DNA of 64,000 nt from Duganella sp. Root336D2 (GTDB lineage Bacteria > Pseudomonadota > Gammaproteobacteria > Burkholderiales > Burkholderiaceae_D). The notes beneath the pieces were generated by a model. That model was not told where the DNA came from, made no database searches, and saw only the letters and a list, made by a program, of their open reading frames with translations. The stretch spans positions 124,001 to 188,000 of the forward strand of contig NZ_LMDB01000002.1 of assembly GCF_001425005.1 (NCBI RefSeq), given 5' to 3'. Position numbers and translations under genes: made by a program. This document shows positions 14,956 to 23,687 of this stretch, piece by piece (the stretch's first letter is position 1; every line of letters starts with the position of its first letter).

Positions 14956-15602
14956 TGGTTCTATCCAGGGAAAACGGGGATCAGGCCCCGGTGCCGCCGT
15001 ATTGGGAGGAAGCCAAGGCAGAGCTCATGAAGCGCGATCGCATCATGAACCGCCTGATTCCCCAATTCGGTGACCTGCACCTGGTCGGCCATGACGATCC
15101 GTTTATTACCCTGGCGCGCGCCATCGTCAACCAGCAGGTCACGACCCAGGTCGCCAATGCGGCGTGGGCCAAGCTGCTGGAGACCTGTCCCAAATTCACC
15201 CCGGCAGCCGTTCAAAAAGTCGGCGCCGCAGCGCTGGCGGGCTGCGGCCTGTCCAAGCGCAAGGCCGAATACATCCTGGATCTGGCCGACCATTTCAAGA
15301 ATAAGAAGGTCCACGCCGCCCAATGGGCGCAGATGGATGACGAAGCCGTCATTTCCGAACTGGTTCAGATTCGCGGTATTACACGCTGGACAGCGGAGAT
15401 GTTTTTGATATTTAATTTGCTCCGACCCAACGTGCTGCCGCTTGATGACAGCCGGCTGATCAGTGGGATCAGCCAGAACTATTTTTCCGGGGAGCCCGTG
15501 TCGCGCAGCGATGCGCGCGAGGTTTCGGCGAATTGGGAACCCTTCCGTACGGTCGCCACATGGTATTTATGGCGTAGCCTTGATCCGGTTCCGGTAAAAT
15601 AG
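14955..15602 (+). CDS. DNA-3-methyladenine glycosylase II family (HhH-GPD)
   Basis: This 215-residue base-excision repair enzyme removes alkylated purines such as 3-methyladenine from DNA. The helix-hairpin-helix plus GPD region is visible as LVQIRGITRWTAEMFLIF, followed by the catalytic aspartate in VLPLDDSRL. The domain AGCGLSKRKAEYILDLADHF is also characteristic. It is shorter than E. coli AlkA, lacking the N-terminal beta domain, as in many AlkA-like bacterial proteins. It overlaps cysS by one base and is followed by accA after 66 bases. Confidence 0.9.
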   Translation: MVLSRENGDQAPVPPYWEEAKAELMKRDRIMNRLIPQFGDLHLVGHDDPFITLARAIVNQQVTTQVANAAWAKLLETCPKFTPAAVQKVGAAALAGCGLSKRKAEYILDLADHFKNKKVHAAQWAQMDDEAVISELVQIRGITRWTAEMFLIFNLLRPNVLPLDDSRLISGISQNYFSGEPVSRSDAREVSANWEPFRTVATWYLWRSLDPVPVK

Positions 15603-15668
15603 CGCAAATTCTCACCGGCAACCGTTATTGGCAATGTTGTCGGGGAAGCAAAAAACCTTGGAGGTACA

Positions 15669-16643
15669 ATGATTAAAACGACTTTCCTCAATTTTGAGCA
15701 ACCGATCGCGGAACTGGATTCCAAGATTGAAGAGCTGCGTTTCGTACAAGACGATTCGGCCGTCGACATTTCCGAAGAAATCGACCGCCTGGCCAAGAAG
15801 AGCCAACAGCTGACCAAAGATATTTACGCCAAGCTGACTCCTTGGCAGGTTTCCCAGATCGCCCGCCACCCGCAACGTCCATACACCATGGACTACGTGA
15901 ACGAAATCTTCACCGACTTCCACGAACTGCACGGCGACCGCACTTATGCGGATGACCAGTCCATCATTGGCGGTTTTGCCCGTTTTAATGGCCAGCCTTG
16001 CATGGTCATCGGTCACCAGAAGGGCCGCGATACCAAAGAGCGCGCCATGCGCAACTTCGGCATGCCGAAGCCGGAAGGCTACCGCAAGGCCATGCGCCTG
16101 ATGAAGCTGGCGGAAAAGTTCAACCTGCCTATCTTCACCTTCGTTGATACTCCTGGCGCATTCCCTGGCATCGACGCGGAAGAGCGCGGCCAGTCGGAAG
16201 CGATCGGCCATAACCTGTATGTGATGGCGGAACTGAAAGTGCCGCTGATCGCGACCATCATCGGCGAAGGCGGCTCCGGCGGCGCGCTGGCGATTGCAGT
16301 CGGCGATACCGTGCTGATGCTGCAGTACGCGACTTATTCGGTGATTTCGCCTGAGGGTTGCGCTTCGATCCTGTGGAAGACTTCCGAGCGCGCGTCCGAT
16401 GCCGCTGAAGCGCTGGGCCTGACCGCGCACCGCCTGAAGGCGATTGGCCTGGTCGACAAGATCATCACCGAGCCGCTGGGTGGCGCACACCGCGATCCGA
16501 AGGAAATGGCCAAGATGCTGAAACGCGCGCTGGCGGATTCGCTGCGCCAGTTCCAGGGCGTCAAGACCAAGGACCTGCTGACTGCTCGCCATGAGAAGTT
16601 GATGAGCTACGGTAAGTTCAAAGAGACCACTGCTTCCGAATAA
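15669..16643 (+). CDS. accA: Acetyl-CoA carboxylase carboxyltransferase subunit alpha
   Basis: This 324-residue carboxyltransferase alpha subunit works with AccD to transfer carboxyl from biotin-AccB to acetyl-CoA, the first committed step of fatty acid synthesis. Crotonase-fold segments [48 protein letters not shown] (key GAFPG), and [15 protein letters not shown] (oxyanion glycines) are all present. A GGAGG ribosome site is 6 bases before the ATG. The gene is full length. A hairpin structure begins at its stop codon and fills the gap to tilS. Confidence 0.97.
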   Translation: MIKTTFLNFEQPIAELDSKIEELRFVQDDSAVDISEEIDRLAKKSQQLTKDIYAKLTPWQVSQIARHPQRPYTMDYVNEIFTDFHELHGDRTYADDQSIIGGFARFNGQPCMVIGHQKGRDTKERAMRNFGMPKPEGYRKAMRLMKLAEKFNLPIFTFVDTPGAFPGIDAEERGQSEAIGHNLYVMAELKVPLIATIIGEGGSGGALAIAVGDTVLMLQYATYSVISPEGCASILWKTSERASDAAEALGLTAHRLKAIGLVDKIITEPLGGAHRDPKEMAKMLKRALADSLRQFQGVKTKDLLTARHEKLMSYGKFKETTASE

Positions 16644-16695
16644 AACCGGCAAAGCGGTGTCTGACCCGCAGGGTCAGGCACCGGTTTACCGGTTT
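16643..16695. repeat. REP-like hairpin filling the accA-tilS gap
   Basis: The core is a 13-bp stem, CGGTGTCTGACCC (16655-16667) / GGGTCAGGCACCG (16671-16683), with a 3-base loop and one G-U pair. An outer AAACCGG (16643-16649) / CCGGTTT (16689-16695) extends it. It overlaps the accA stop and ends 4 bases before the tilS ATG, leaving tilS without a clear Shine-Dalgarno sequence. It may be a repetitive extragenic palindrome, an mRNA stabiliser for accA, or a weak terminator. Confidence 0.6.
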
Positions 16696-16699
16696 CAGT

Positions 16700-18022
16700 A
16701 TGCGCACCCAGCAAATCCTCCAGCAATCCCTCGCCGACCTCCCGCCAGGCCCCATCGCCATCGCTTACAGCGGAGGCCTGGACAGCAGCGCCCTGTTGCA
16801 CCTTGCCGCCGCGAGCGACCGAAAAGTCTACGCTTTCCACATCCACCACGGCTTGAGCCCCAACGCCGACGCCTGGGAAGCCCACGCGCGTGCCGAATGT
16901 GAACGCCTGGACATCACCTTCGCCAGCCGCCGCGTCACCCTCGACGACCGCAGCGAAGCCTCAGCCCGCAAAGCCCGCTATGCAGCATTAGGCGCGTTAT
17001 GCACCGAGCATGGCGTGCACCTGCTGCTCACCGCCCACCACCTGGACGACCAGGCTGAAACCATCCTGCTGCAGCTGCTGCGCGGTTCCGGTGTTGCCGG
17101 CCTGTCCGGCATGGACGCCTCCAACCGCGCCGCCGGCCTGCTCGGCACCAGCGCAGTGCTGCTGGCCCGCCCGCTATTGCAGGTCAGCCGCGCGCAGCTG
17201 GAAGACTACGTGCGCGAGCACGCCATCAGCCACATCGAAGACGAGTCGAACGCAGACCTGCGCTACGCCCGCAATGCGCTGCGCCACGAGATCATGCCCA
17301 AGCTGGCGCAAGCCTATCCGGGCTACCAGGAGCGCTTTGCCCGCAGTGCGCGCCACGCCCAGGCAGCCCAGCGCCTGCTGACCGAGCAGGCGGCCGACGA
17401 CCTGCACGCTTGCCTGGCCGGTGAAGACAGCCTGGATATGGCGCGCGTACGCATGCTCAGCGCCGACCGCATCTCCAACCTGCTGCGCCACTGGTTCGCC
17501 GAGCGCGGCATCCGCCTGCCGTCTACCAACTGGCTGGCCGAGATGCAGGAGCAGGCCCTGACCGCGCGCGACGACGCCAACCTCAAGGTTGTCCATCCCG
17601 ACTGCGAAGTGCGCCGTCACCGCGACCGCCTTTACCTGGTTCCGCGCCGCGCCGAGGCTGACGCCGAGCAGCGCGAAGCCTTCCGCTGGAACGGGGAGGG
17701 CAGTATCGACTTCCCTGAATTTGGCGGTACGCTGCATTTCGAGCTGGCCCCGGTCGGCCTCGACCCGGACTGGCTGCGCCAGCAGATGCTCACGATCGAG
17801 CTGCGCAAAGGCGGCGAAAAGCTCAAGCCTGCCCGCAATCGCCCCACCCGCACCCTCAAACAGCACTACCAAACCCTCGGCATCCCGGCCTGGGAGCGCG
17901 AGCACCTGCCGATGGTATCGATCCCCGGCGATATCCTGTATGCCGCCGGTATCGGCATGGATTGCCGCAAACTGAGCTCCAGTCCAGAGCATCGTTTGGT
18001 ATTTCGCTGGGAAACCAAATAA
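16700..18022 (+). CDS. tilS: tRNA(Ile)-lysidine synthase
   Basis: This 440-residue enzyme converts the wobble C of tRNA-Ile(CAU) to lysidine using ATP and lysine, so that the tRNA reads AUA. The PP-loop SGGLDSSALL lies near residues 25-34. Further family segments are HIHHGLSP and LLTAHHLDDQAETILLQ (key HHLDDQAET). The TilS-specific substrate-binding and C-terminal domains follow, ending in KLSSSPEHRLVFRWE. The gene is full length. The start codon directly follows a hairpin, and the ribosome site is weak. lysC follows after a 136-base gap with its own promoter-like sequence. Confidence 0.95.
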   Translation: MRTQQILQQSLADLPPGPIAIAYSGGLDSSALLHLAAASDRKVYAFHIHHGLSPNADAWEAHARAECERLDITFASRRVTLDDRSEASARKARYAALGALCTEHGVHLLLTAHHLDDQAETILLQLLRGSGVAGLSGMDASNRAAGLLGTSAVLLARPLLQVSRAQLEDYVREHAISHIEDESNADLRYARNALRHEIMPKLAQAYPGYQERFARSARHAQAAQRLLTEQAADDLHACLAGEDSLDMARVRMLSADRISNLLRHWFAERGIRLPSTNWLAEMQEQALTARDDANLKVVHPDCEVRRHRDRLYLVPRRAEADAEQREAFRWNGEGSIDFPEFGGTLHFELAPVGLDPDWLRQQMLTIELRKGGEKLKPARNRPTRTLKQHYQTLGIPAWEREHLPMVSIPGDILYAAGIGMDCRKLSSSPEHRLVFRWETK

Positions 18023-18090
18023 TTTTTGCCGACATCTGTCTAGACATATGAACTTATGCCAATTAGGTATGAGTGTATGAGCTTTTTGAC

Positions 18091-18119
18091 TTGAGATTTT
18101 GCAACGCAGCATGTAGAGT
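18091..18119 (+). promoter_or_regulatory. Candidate sigma70 promoter for lysC
   Basis: TTGAGA (18091-18096), a 17-base spacer and TAGAGT (18114-18119) match the sigma70 pattern moderately. The -10 is 40 bases upstream of the lysC ATG at 18159. A short AAAGGG/CCCTTT dyad follows. No recognisable lysine riboswitch is present. Confidence 0.4.
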
Positions 18120-18158
18120 AAAGGGCTCCCTTTATCACATCAATGCGGAAAAATCAGC

Positions 18159-19406
18159 ATGGCTTTAATCGTTCACAAGTACGGCGGCACGTCGATGGGC
18201 TCGACGGAACGCATCAAGAACGTCGCGCGTCGCGTCGCCAAATGGCACGACGCGGGACACCAGGTGGTCGTAGTACCGTCGGCAATGTCCGGCGAAACCA
18301 ACCGCCTGATTGCCCTGGCCAAGGAAATCCAGAACCCGCCCGACCCACGTGAACTGGACATGCTTGCCTCCACCGGCGAGCAAGTGTCCGTGGCCCTGCT
18401 GTCGATGGCGCTGCAAGCGATCGGCAAGGACGCCATTTCCTACACCGGCTGGCAAGTAGCGATTAAAACCGACTCCGCCTTCACCAAAGCCCGCATCCAG
18501 TCGATCGACGACGACCGCGTGCGCGAAGACCTGGAGAAGGGCCGCATTGTGATCATTACCGGTTTCCAGGGCGTTGACGAGAACGACAACATCGCCACCC
18601 TGGGCCGCGGCGGTTCCGATACTTCGGCCGTGGCGATTGCCGCCGCGCTGAAGGCGGCCGAATGCCTGATTTATACCGACGTCGATGGCGTCTACACCAC
18701 CGACCCGCGCGTGGTTTCCGAAGCGCGCCGCCTGAAAGCGATCACGTTTGAAGAGATGCTGGAACTGGCTTCGCTGGGTTCCAAAGTCCTGCAAACCCGC
18801 TCGGTGGAATTCGCCGGCAACTACCGCGTACCGACCCGCGTGCTGTCCTCGCTGACCGATCCGCTGATGGATCTGGCGGAAGAAGCCAGCTCGGGCACCC
18901 TGATTTCGTTTGAGGAAGACCAAAACATGGAACAAGCAGTCATCTCCGGCATCGCCTTCAACCGCGACGAAGCCAAAATCACCGTGCTGGGCGTGCCAGA
19001 CCGTCCAGGTATCGCTTACCACATCCTGGGCCCGGTGGCCGAAGCCAATGTCGAAGTCGACATGATCATCCAGAACCAGGCTGTCGACGGCAAGACCGAC
19101 TTCACCTTCACCGTGTCGCGCAACGACTACCAGAAGGCGATGGATGTGCTGCACAACGAAAAAGGCGAAATCGGCCACCACACCCTGGTGGGCGACGCTA
19201 AAGTGTCCAAGATCTCCGTGGTCGGCGTGGGCATGCGTTCGCACGTTGGCGTGGCTTCCCAGATGTTCAAGACCCTGGCGGAAGAGGGCATCAACATCAT
19301 GATGATCTCCACCTCCGAGATCAAGATTTCCGTCCTGATCGACGAGAAGTACATGGAGTTGGCCGTGCGTGCGCTGCACAAAGCGTTCGAGTTGGAAAAA
19401 GAGTAA
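18159..19406 (+). CDS. lysC: Aspartate kinase
   Basis: This 415-residue enzyme phosphorylates aspartate, the first step to lysine, threonine, methionine and diaminopimelate. The N-terminal kinase domain starts MALIVHKYGGTSMGS (K-Y-G-G-T) and contains GFQGVDENDNIATLGRGGSDT (key GRGGSDT) and TDVDGVYTTDPR. Two C-terminal ACT regulatory domains follow, visible in VPDRPGIAYHI and VVGVGMRSHVGVASQMF. This is the single-function feedback-regulated type without a fused homoserine dehydrogenase. It is followed by tRNA-Ser. Confidence 0.97.
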   Translation: MALIVHKYGGTSMGSTERIKNVARRVAKWHDAGHQVVVVPSAMSGETNRLIALAKEIQNPPDPRELDMLASTGEQVSVALLSMALQAIGKDAISYTGWQVAIKTDSAFTKARIQSIDDDRVREDLEKGRIVIITGFQGVDENDNIATLGRGGSDTSAVAIAAALKAAECLIYTDVDGVYTTDPRVVSEARRLKAITFEEMLELASLGSKVLQTRSVEFAGNYRVPTRVLSSLTDPLMDLAEEASSGTLISFEEDQNMEQAVISGIAFNRDEAKITVLGVPDRPGIAYHILGPVAEANVEVDMIIQNQAVDGKTDFTFTVSRNDYQKAMDVLHNEKGEIGHHTLVGDAKVSKISVVGVGMRSHVGVASQMFKTLAEEGINIMMISTSEIKISVLIDEKYMELAVRALHKAFELEKE

Positions 19407-19435
19407 ATATTTCCAAAAAAACTGCAGTATTTACC

Positions 19436-19464
19436 TTGACCAAAGCGGTCTCGGTCTTTAATAT
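19436..19464 (+). promoter_or_regulatory. sigma70 promoter of tRNA-Ser
   Basis: TTGACC (19436-19441), a 17-base spacer and TAATAT (19459-19464) form a near-consensus sigma70 promoter 33 bases before the mature tRNA, as expected for a stable RNA gene. Confidence 0.75.
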
Positions 19465-19497
19465 TGCGGTCGCGTTGACGCAGTAACATATCAACGA

Positions 19498-19590
19498 GGA
19501 GACGTGGCCGAGTGGCCGAAGGCACCTCCCTGCTAAGGAGGCATACGGGCAAAACCTGTATCGTGGGTTCGAATCCCACCGTCTCCGCCA
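19498..19590 (+). tRNA. tRNA-Ser (anticodon GCU)
   Basis: This is a 93-base type II tRNA. The acceptor stem pairs GGAGACG (19498-19504) with CGTCTCC (19580-19586), followed by discriminator G and an encoded CCA. The anticodon stem-loop CTCCCTGCTAAGGAG gives anticodon GCT, reading AGC/AGU serine codons. The long variable arm (CATACGGGCAAAACCTGTATCG region) and the T loop GGTTCGAATCC are typical of tRNA-Ser. A strong promoter lies upstream and an intrinsic terminator downstream. Confidence 0.97.
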
Positions 19591-19603
19591 GATTCAAGCG
19601 AAA

Positions 19604-19629
19604 AGCCCCGAGGAAACTCGGGGCTTTTT
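19604..19629 (+). terminator. Intrinsic terminator of tRNA-Ser
   Basis: A 9-bp perfect stem AGCCCCGAG / CTCGGGGCT with a GAAA tetraloop is followed by TTTTT. It lies 13 bases after the CCA end of the tRNA. Confidence 0.9.
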
Positions 19630-19658
19630 GTTTTCTTACTCAACAACAAGGAATCGAT

Positions 19659-20165
19659 ATGAAGTTGATCTCCGCAGTCTTGCTTGCCGCCTCGCTTTTG
19701 ACTAATGCCCAGGCAGGCAACCCGAACCCGGATGCCAAACAGGTCGCGGCAACGCACGACCTTCTGCAGGAGATGCAAGCCGAAAAGATGATGCGTATGA
19801 CCGCCGGCATGAGCCACTATGCATCCGAAGCTGAGCGCAAGAAGGTGATGGATAAGGTGATCGCAACGCCGTCGGAAACCATCTACACGGGGCTGGCAAC
19901 GCCTGTGGCCCGCCTCCTCAGCCCGGAGACCGTGAGCGAGATGACGCGCTTCTACCAGTCCAGCTACGGCAAGAAGGTGCTCGACAACATCTACAACAGC
20001 GGCGCGCAGCTCTATCCCACCGTGCCCAAGGCGACGCCCGCCGAGCAGGCCGAGTTGAAGAAGCCCGCCTACATCAAGGCCGATCGCGAATTCAAGGCGA
20101 ACGACCAGGCGATCCACCATGAAGTCTTCGTGCTGCTGAAGCAAATCATCAACCCGAAGAAGTAG
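19659..20165 (+). CDS. DUF2059 domain protein, exported
   Basis: This 168-residue protein has a signal peptide (MKLISAVLLAASLLTNAQA) and a helical C-terminal DUF2059 domain: the segment EMTRFYQSSYGKKVLDN corresponds to the conserved FYxSxxGKK motif. Members of this family are periplasmic proteins of unknown function. The ATG at 19659 is chosen because it gives the signal peptide and is preceded by AAGGAA; an upstream in-frame opening would cross the tRNA gene. The C-terminus is lysine-rich. It stands alone between the tRNA and the secretion operon. Confidence 0.8.
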   Translation: MKLISAVLLAASLLTNAQAGNPNPDAKQVAATHDLLQEMQAEKMMRMTAGMSHYASEAERKKVMDKVIATPSETIYTGLATPVARLLSPETVSEMTRFYQSSYGKKVLDNIYNSGAQLYPTVPKATPAEQAELKKPAYIKADREFKANDQAIHHEVFVLLKQIINPKK

Positions 20166-20304
20166 TACAGTCTTTGCGGGATTCTTTAGGGCTGCTGAAC
20201 TAAGCGTTTAGCGTGCCTCGCTTGTTGCCGAATTCCTGAAATGCTCCAATGGGCACCCGTCGCTGCTTGCGGCGGGTTGTTGCCACCCATTTGCTGCTGA
20301 CAGA

Positions 20305-20751
20305 ATGAACGTAACCTTGCACCACCGGCCGGCGCGCCGGTCAAAGCGCCGTTTCCACGGCTTCACCTTGCTTGAACTGCTGATTGCACTGGTCATCATT
20401 GGCCTGCTGGTCGGCGTTATCGGTCCCAACCTGTTCAAGAACCTGGGCAAATCCGAAGTCACCACTGCGCGCGCCCAAATGGATGCCATAGCCAAGGCTG
20501 TGGAGGCGTATCGCCTTGACAACGGCCACTACCCGCGTGGCGAGCAGGGACTGGCGACGCTGAACACTGCTCCGTCGGATGAGCCGAACTGGCGCGGCCC
20601 CTATATGCGCAAGGGCGTGCCGAACGACCCCTGGGGCAATCCTTACCAATACCGCCAGCCGGGCGCCGAAGGGCGCGAGTTCGACATCATGTCGATGGGG
20701 CGCGATGGACGTCCTGGCGGCAGCGGCGACGATGCGGACCTGGTTCACTGA
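20305..20751 (+). CDS. gspG: Type II secretion major pseudopilin (GspG family)
   Basis: This 148-residue prepilin-like protein has a basic 18-residue leader and the cleavage/methylation site G-FTLLELLIALVIIGLL, with Glu at +5. The globular part has the GspG signature: QMDAIAKAVEAYRLDNGHYP, then GLATL, then the WRGPYMRKGVPNDPWGNPY calcium-loop region (key DPWGNPYQY). It should polymerise into the pseudopilus that pushes substrates through the secretin. It is the first gene of a long plus-strand operon. The gap upstream (139 bases) carries a weak GC hairpin at 20256-20276 that could terminate the previous gene. Confidence 0.93.
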   Translation: MNVTLHHRPARRSKRRFHGFTLLELLIALVIIGLLVGVIGPNLFKNLGKSEVTTARAQMDAIAKAVEAYRLDNGHYPRGEQGLATLNTAPSDEPNWRGPYMRKGVPNDPWGNPYQYRQPGAEGREFDIMSMGRDGRPGGSGDDADLVH

Positions 20752-20766
20752 TCCAGGCAACGCGGA

Positions 20767-21960
20767 ATGTCCCAGCTGTATCGCTTGATCACACAGGACC
20801 CGGCCGGCCGCATGGCGAGCCTGGCGCTGGCGGCCGCCTCGGTGGAGGAGGCGCGCGCGCAGGCCGCCGCACGCGGTCTGAAAGTGCTGGGCGTGAGCGG
20901 TGCGCCTGCCAAAGCCGCGTCGTGGCAGCGCGGCCCGCGTTTCGACCTGATGCTGTTTGCACAGGAACTGGCGGCCTTGCTCGAGGCGGGACTGGCGCTG
21001 ACCGAGGCGATCGAGGCGCTGGCCGAGAAGGAACTGCGGCCGCACATGAAGGCCGAGCTGGATGCCCTGCGCGATGCGCTGTACCAGGGCCATTCGCTGT
21101 CACAAGCGATGGCCGCACGCGGCGCGACCTTCCCGGACCTGCTGGTGGCCAGCGTGCGCGCCAGCGAAACCACGGGCGACCTGGATCGCGCGTTAGGGCG
21201 GTACATCAGCTACCAGGAGCAGGTGGATGCGCTGCGCAAGCGGCTGGTCAGCGCCGCCACATATCCGGCCATGCTGCTGGTGGCGGGGGGCGGCGTGTGC
21301 GCCTTCCTGCTTGGCTACCTGGTTCCCAAGTTCTCGCGCATTTACGACGGCTTGCATAGCGACCTGCCGTTTGCTTCGCGCCTGCTGCTGGATTTCGGCG
21401 GCATCATCGAACGGCACGGCAGCCTGGTGCTGGCGGCACTGGCCGGCGCGATCGTCGGCCTGGTCATGCTGCTGCGCATGCCCGCTACCCGCGCGCACCT
21501 GGGGCAGTGGGCATGGCGCAGTCCGGGCCTTGGCACCAAGCTGAAACTTTTCCAATTGGCGCGCTTCTACCGCGCGGCAGGGATGCTGCTATGCAGCGGC
21601 ATTCCGCTGGTTACCTCGTGCGAACGCGTGGCGGACCTGCTGCATCCGAGCTTGCGCGCTGCTTTACTGCAGGCGGTGGGGCAGCTCAAACAGGGGCAGC
21701 CGCTGGGCGACACCATGGCTGTTGCCGGGCTTACCACGCCGGTCGCCCTGCGCCTGATCCGGGTGGGGGAGCGCAGCGGCAAGCTGGGCGAAATGCTGGA
21801 ACGCGCCGCCGCCTTCCATGACGACGAACTGGCGCGCTTTGTCGAGATGGCCACCAAGCTGATCGAGCCTTTGCTGATGCTGTTCATGGGTGGCTTTATC
21901 GGCCTGATCGTGGTGCTGATGTATTTGCCGATCTTTGACCTGGCGGGAGGCATGCAATGA
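20767..21960 (+). CDS. gspF: Type II secretion inner-membrane platform protein (GspF family)
   Basis: This 397-residue protein is of the GspF/PilC family. It has two cytoplasmic four-helix repeats (LFAQELAALLEAGLALTEAIEAL and the second copy RFYRAAGMLLCSGIPLV) and three membrane segments, including one near residue 175 and a C-terminal one (LMLFMGGFIGLIVVLMYLPIF). It anchors the ATPase ring and couples it to pseudopilus assembly. The gene starts 15 bases after gspG and overlaps gspE by ATGA. Length is normal. Confidence 0.93.
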   Translation: MSQLYRLITQDPAGRMASLALAAASVEEARAQAAARGLKVLGVSGAPAKAASWQRGPRFDLMLFAQELAALLEAGLALTEAIEALAEKELRPHMKAELDALRDALYQGHSLSQAMAARGATFPDLLVASVRASETTGDLDRALGRYISYQEQVDALRKRLVSAATYPAMLLVAGGGVCAFLLGYLVPKFSRIYDGLHSDLPFASRLLLDFGGIIERHGSLVLAALAGAIVGLVMLLRMPATRAHLGQWAWRSPGLGTKLKLFQLARFYRAAGMLLCSGIPLVTSCERVADLLHPSLRAALLQAVGQLKQGQPLGDTMAVAGLTTPVALRLIRVGERSGKLGEMLERAAAFHDDELARFVEMATKLIEPLLMLFMGGFIGLIVVLMYLPIFDLAGGMQ

Positions 21961-23687
21961 AAGACAGAAGGCTGGTCGGACGCAATGAGCGGATGGCCCC
22001 CCAGGTGCCGGCGCGCAAACGGCGGCTCAACCTGCTCACGCCTGCGCAGATGCAGTGCGCGCGCGACAAGGCGCAGCAGGATGGACTGGGCCTGCAGGCG
22101 GCACTGGCCACGCTGGTACGCAGCTCGCCGGATATGGTCCTGGTTGCCTTGTCCGAAACGCTGGGCATCCCGCTGCTGGCGCACCAGAAACTGCCGGAAT
22201 TGAATCCCGATTTTTCGCGCCTGCCGTTCACGGAAGCGCTGACGCGGCTTTGCCTGCCGATCCTGCACAAGGGCATGCTGTTCGCTATCGTTGCCGATCC
22301 GCTGCAACCAGGCTTGATGCATTGGCTGGAACAGAAGCTTGACGGCAGCTACCAGCTGGCGCTGTGCGACTACGAGGCGCTGAAGCAGCGCTTCGCGCAA
22401 CTGGAGGAGGGCCAGCGCGCCATCGATGGCGTGCACTCGCAGGGCGAAAGCAAGAAGCGCGGCGAGGTGGTCGAGGTCATCACGCTGGAGCGCATCGATG
22501 CGGAGAACAGCGCCCCGGTCAAGCTGGTGAACTCCATGCTGTATGACGCCTTGAAAAGCGGCGCCAGCGACATACACATCGAGTGCGAACCGGAAGGCCT
22601 GCGCATCAAGTACCGGATCGACGGCGTGCTGCACGGCGCCAACCGGGTGGCCGGCAGCGAGCTGGCGCTGCAGGCGGTGTCGCGCCTGAAAGTGATGAGC
22701 GAGCTGGATATCGCAGAAAGGCGCGTGCCGCAGGACGGGCGTTTCAGAGCCGTTATCCTGGGGCGCGAAGTCGACTTTCGCGTCTCGGTAATTCCGTCCA
22801 TCCATGGCGAAGACGCGGTGCTGCGGGTGCTGGACAAGCAGGCCGTCGCAGGCCAGATGGATGGCTTGACGCTGGAGAGCTTGGGACTGGATGCTGTCAC
22901 GCGCGCGCGCATCAGCTCCCTGGCGGCAGAACCATACGGCATGCTGCTGGTGACCGGGCCGACCGGTTCCGGCAAGACCACCACACTGTATGCGGCCCTG
23001 ACCGAAGTCAATACCGGCGACGACAAGATCATCACCATCGAGGACCCGGTGGAGTACGAATTGCCAGGTGTGCTGCAGATTCCGGTCAACGACAAGAAAG
23101 GCCTGACCTTTGCGCGCGGCCTGCGCTCGATCCTGCGCCACGATCCAGACAAGGTGATGGTGGGAGAGATCCGCGATCCGGAGACAGCGCAGATTGCCGT
23201 GCAGGCTTCGCTGACCGGCCACCTGGTGCTGTCGACCGTGCACGCCAACTCTGTGTTCGACGTGATCAGCCGCTTCCTGCATATGGAGGTCGATCCATAC
23301 AGCCTGGTGTCGGCCTTGAACGGTATCGTCGGCCAGCGCCTGGTGCGGCGTAACTGCCCGCGGTGTTCACAGGCTTACCGTCCGTCGCCGGAGCTGATCA
23401 TCCATTCGCGGGTGCAGCCGGCGGCGCTCAAGTATTTCAAGTTCATGCGCGGCAGCGGCTGCCCGCACTGCCGCAACACCGGCTATGCCGGCCGTATCGC
23501 CATCGCCGAAGTGCTGGAGCTGAACGACAGCCTGCGCGAACTGATCGTCAAGCAGGCGCCCATGGCCGACATCAAGGCCGCGGCGCGCGCCAATGGCACC
23601 AGGCAGCTGCGCGAAGTGGCGCTGAAAGCGGTGGCACGCGGCCAAACCACACTGGAGGAAATCAATCGTGTCACTTTTGTCCGCTGA
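21957..23687 (+). CDS. gspE: Type II secretion / pilus assembly ATPase (GspE/PilB family)
   Basis: This 576-residue hexameric secretion ATPase has an N-terminal GspE_N-like domain and then the AAA core. Walker A GPTGSGKTT is near residue 333, the Asp box is IEDPVEYELP, and the His box region is GHLVLSTVHANS. A tetracysteine zinc motif follows, with CPRC near residue 467 and CPHC near 503. All ATPase motifs are intact. It powers pseudopilin assembly through GspF. It overlaps gspF by 4 bases and the next gene by 20 bases. PilB and MshE are close relatives, and the surrounding gene set is itself mixed. Confidence 0.93.
   Translation: MKDRRLVGRNERMAPQVPARKRRLNLLTPAQMQCARDKAQQDGLGLQAALATLVRSSPDMVLVALSETLGIPLLAHQKLPELNPDFSRLPFTEALTRLCLPILHKGMLFAIVADPLQPGLMHWLEQKLDGSYQLALCDYEALKQRFAQLEEGQRAIDGVHSQGESKKRGEVVEVITLERIDAENSAPVKLVNSMLYDALKSGASDIHIECEPEGLRIKYRIDGVLHGANRVAGSELALQAVSRLKVMSELDIAERRVPQDGRFRAVILGREVDFRVSVIPSIHGEDAVLRVLDKQAVAGQMDGLTLESLGLDAVTRARISSLAAEPYGMLLVTGPTGSGKTTTLYAALTEVNTGDDKIITIEDPVEYELPGVLQIPVNDKKGLTFARGLRSILRHDPDKVMVGEIRDPETAQIAVQASLTGHLVLSTVHANSVFDVISRFLHMEVDPYSLVSALNGIVGQRLVRRNCPRCSQAYRPSPELIIHSRVQPAALKYFKFMRGSGCPHCRNTGYAGRIAIAEVLELNDSLRELIVKQAPMADIKAAARANGTRQLREVALKAVARGQTTLEEINRVTFVR

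Noticed and set aside
18023..18158. Lysine riboswitch upstream of lysC
   Set aside because: The gap is only 136 bases and shows no multi-helix junction or conserved lysine-riboswitch segments.
20256..20276. GC hairpin between the DUF2059 gene and gspG as a terminator
   Set aside because: The stem is 8 bp with a G-T pair and no T-run follows; it is too weak to list as a separate terminator.
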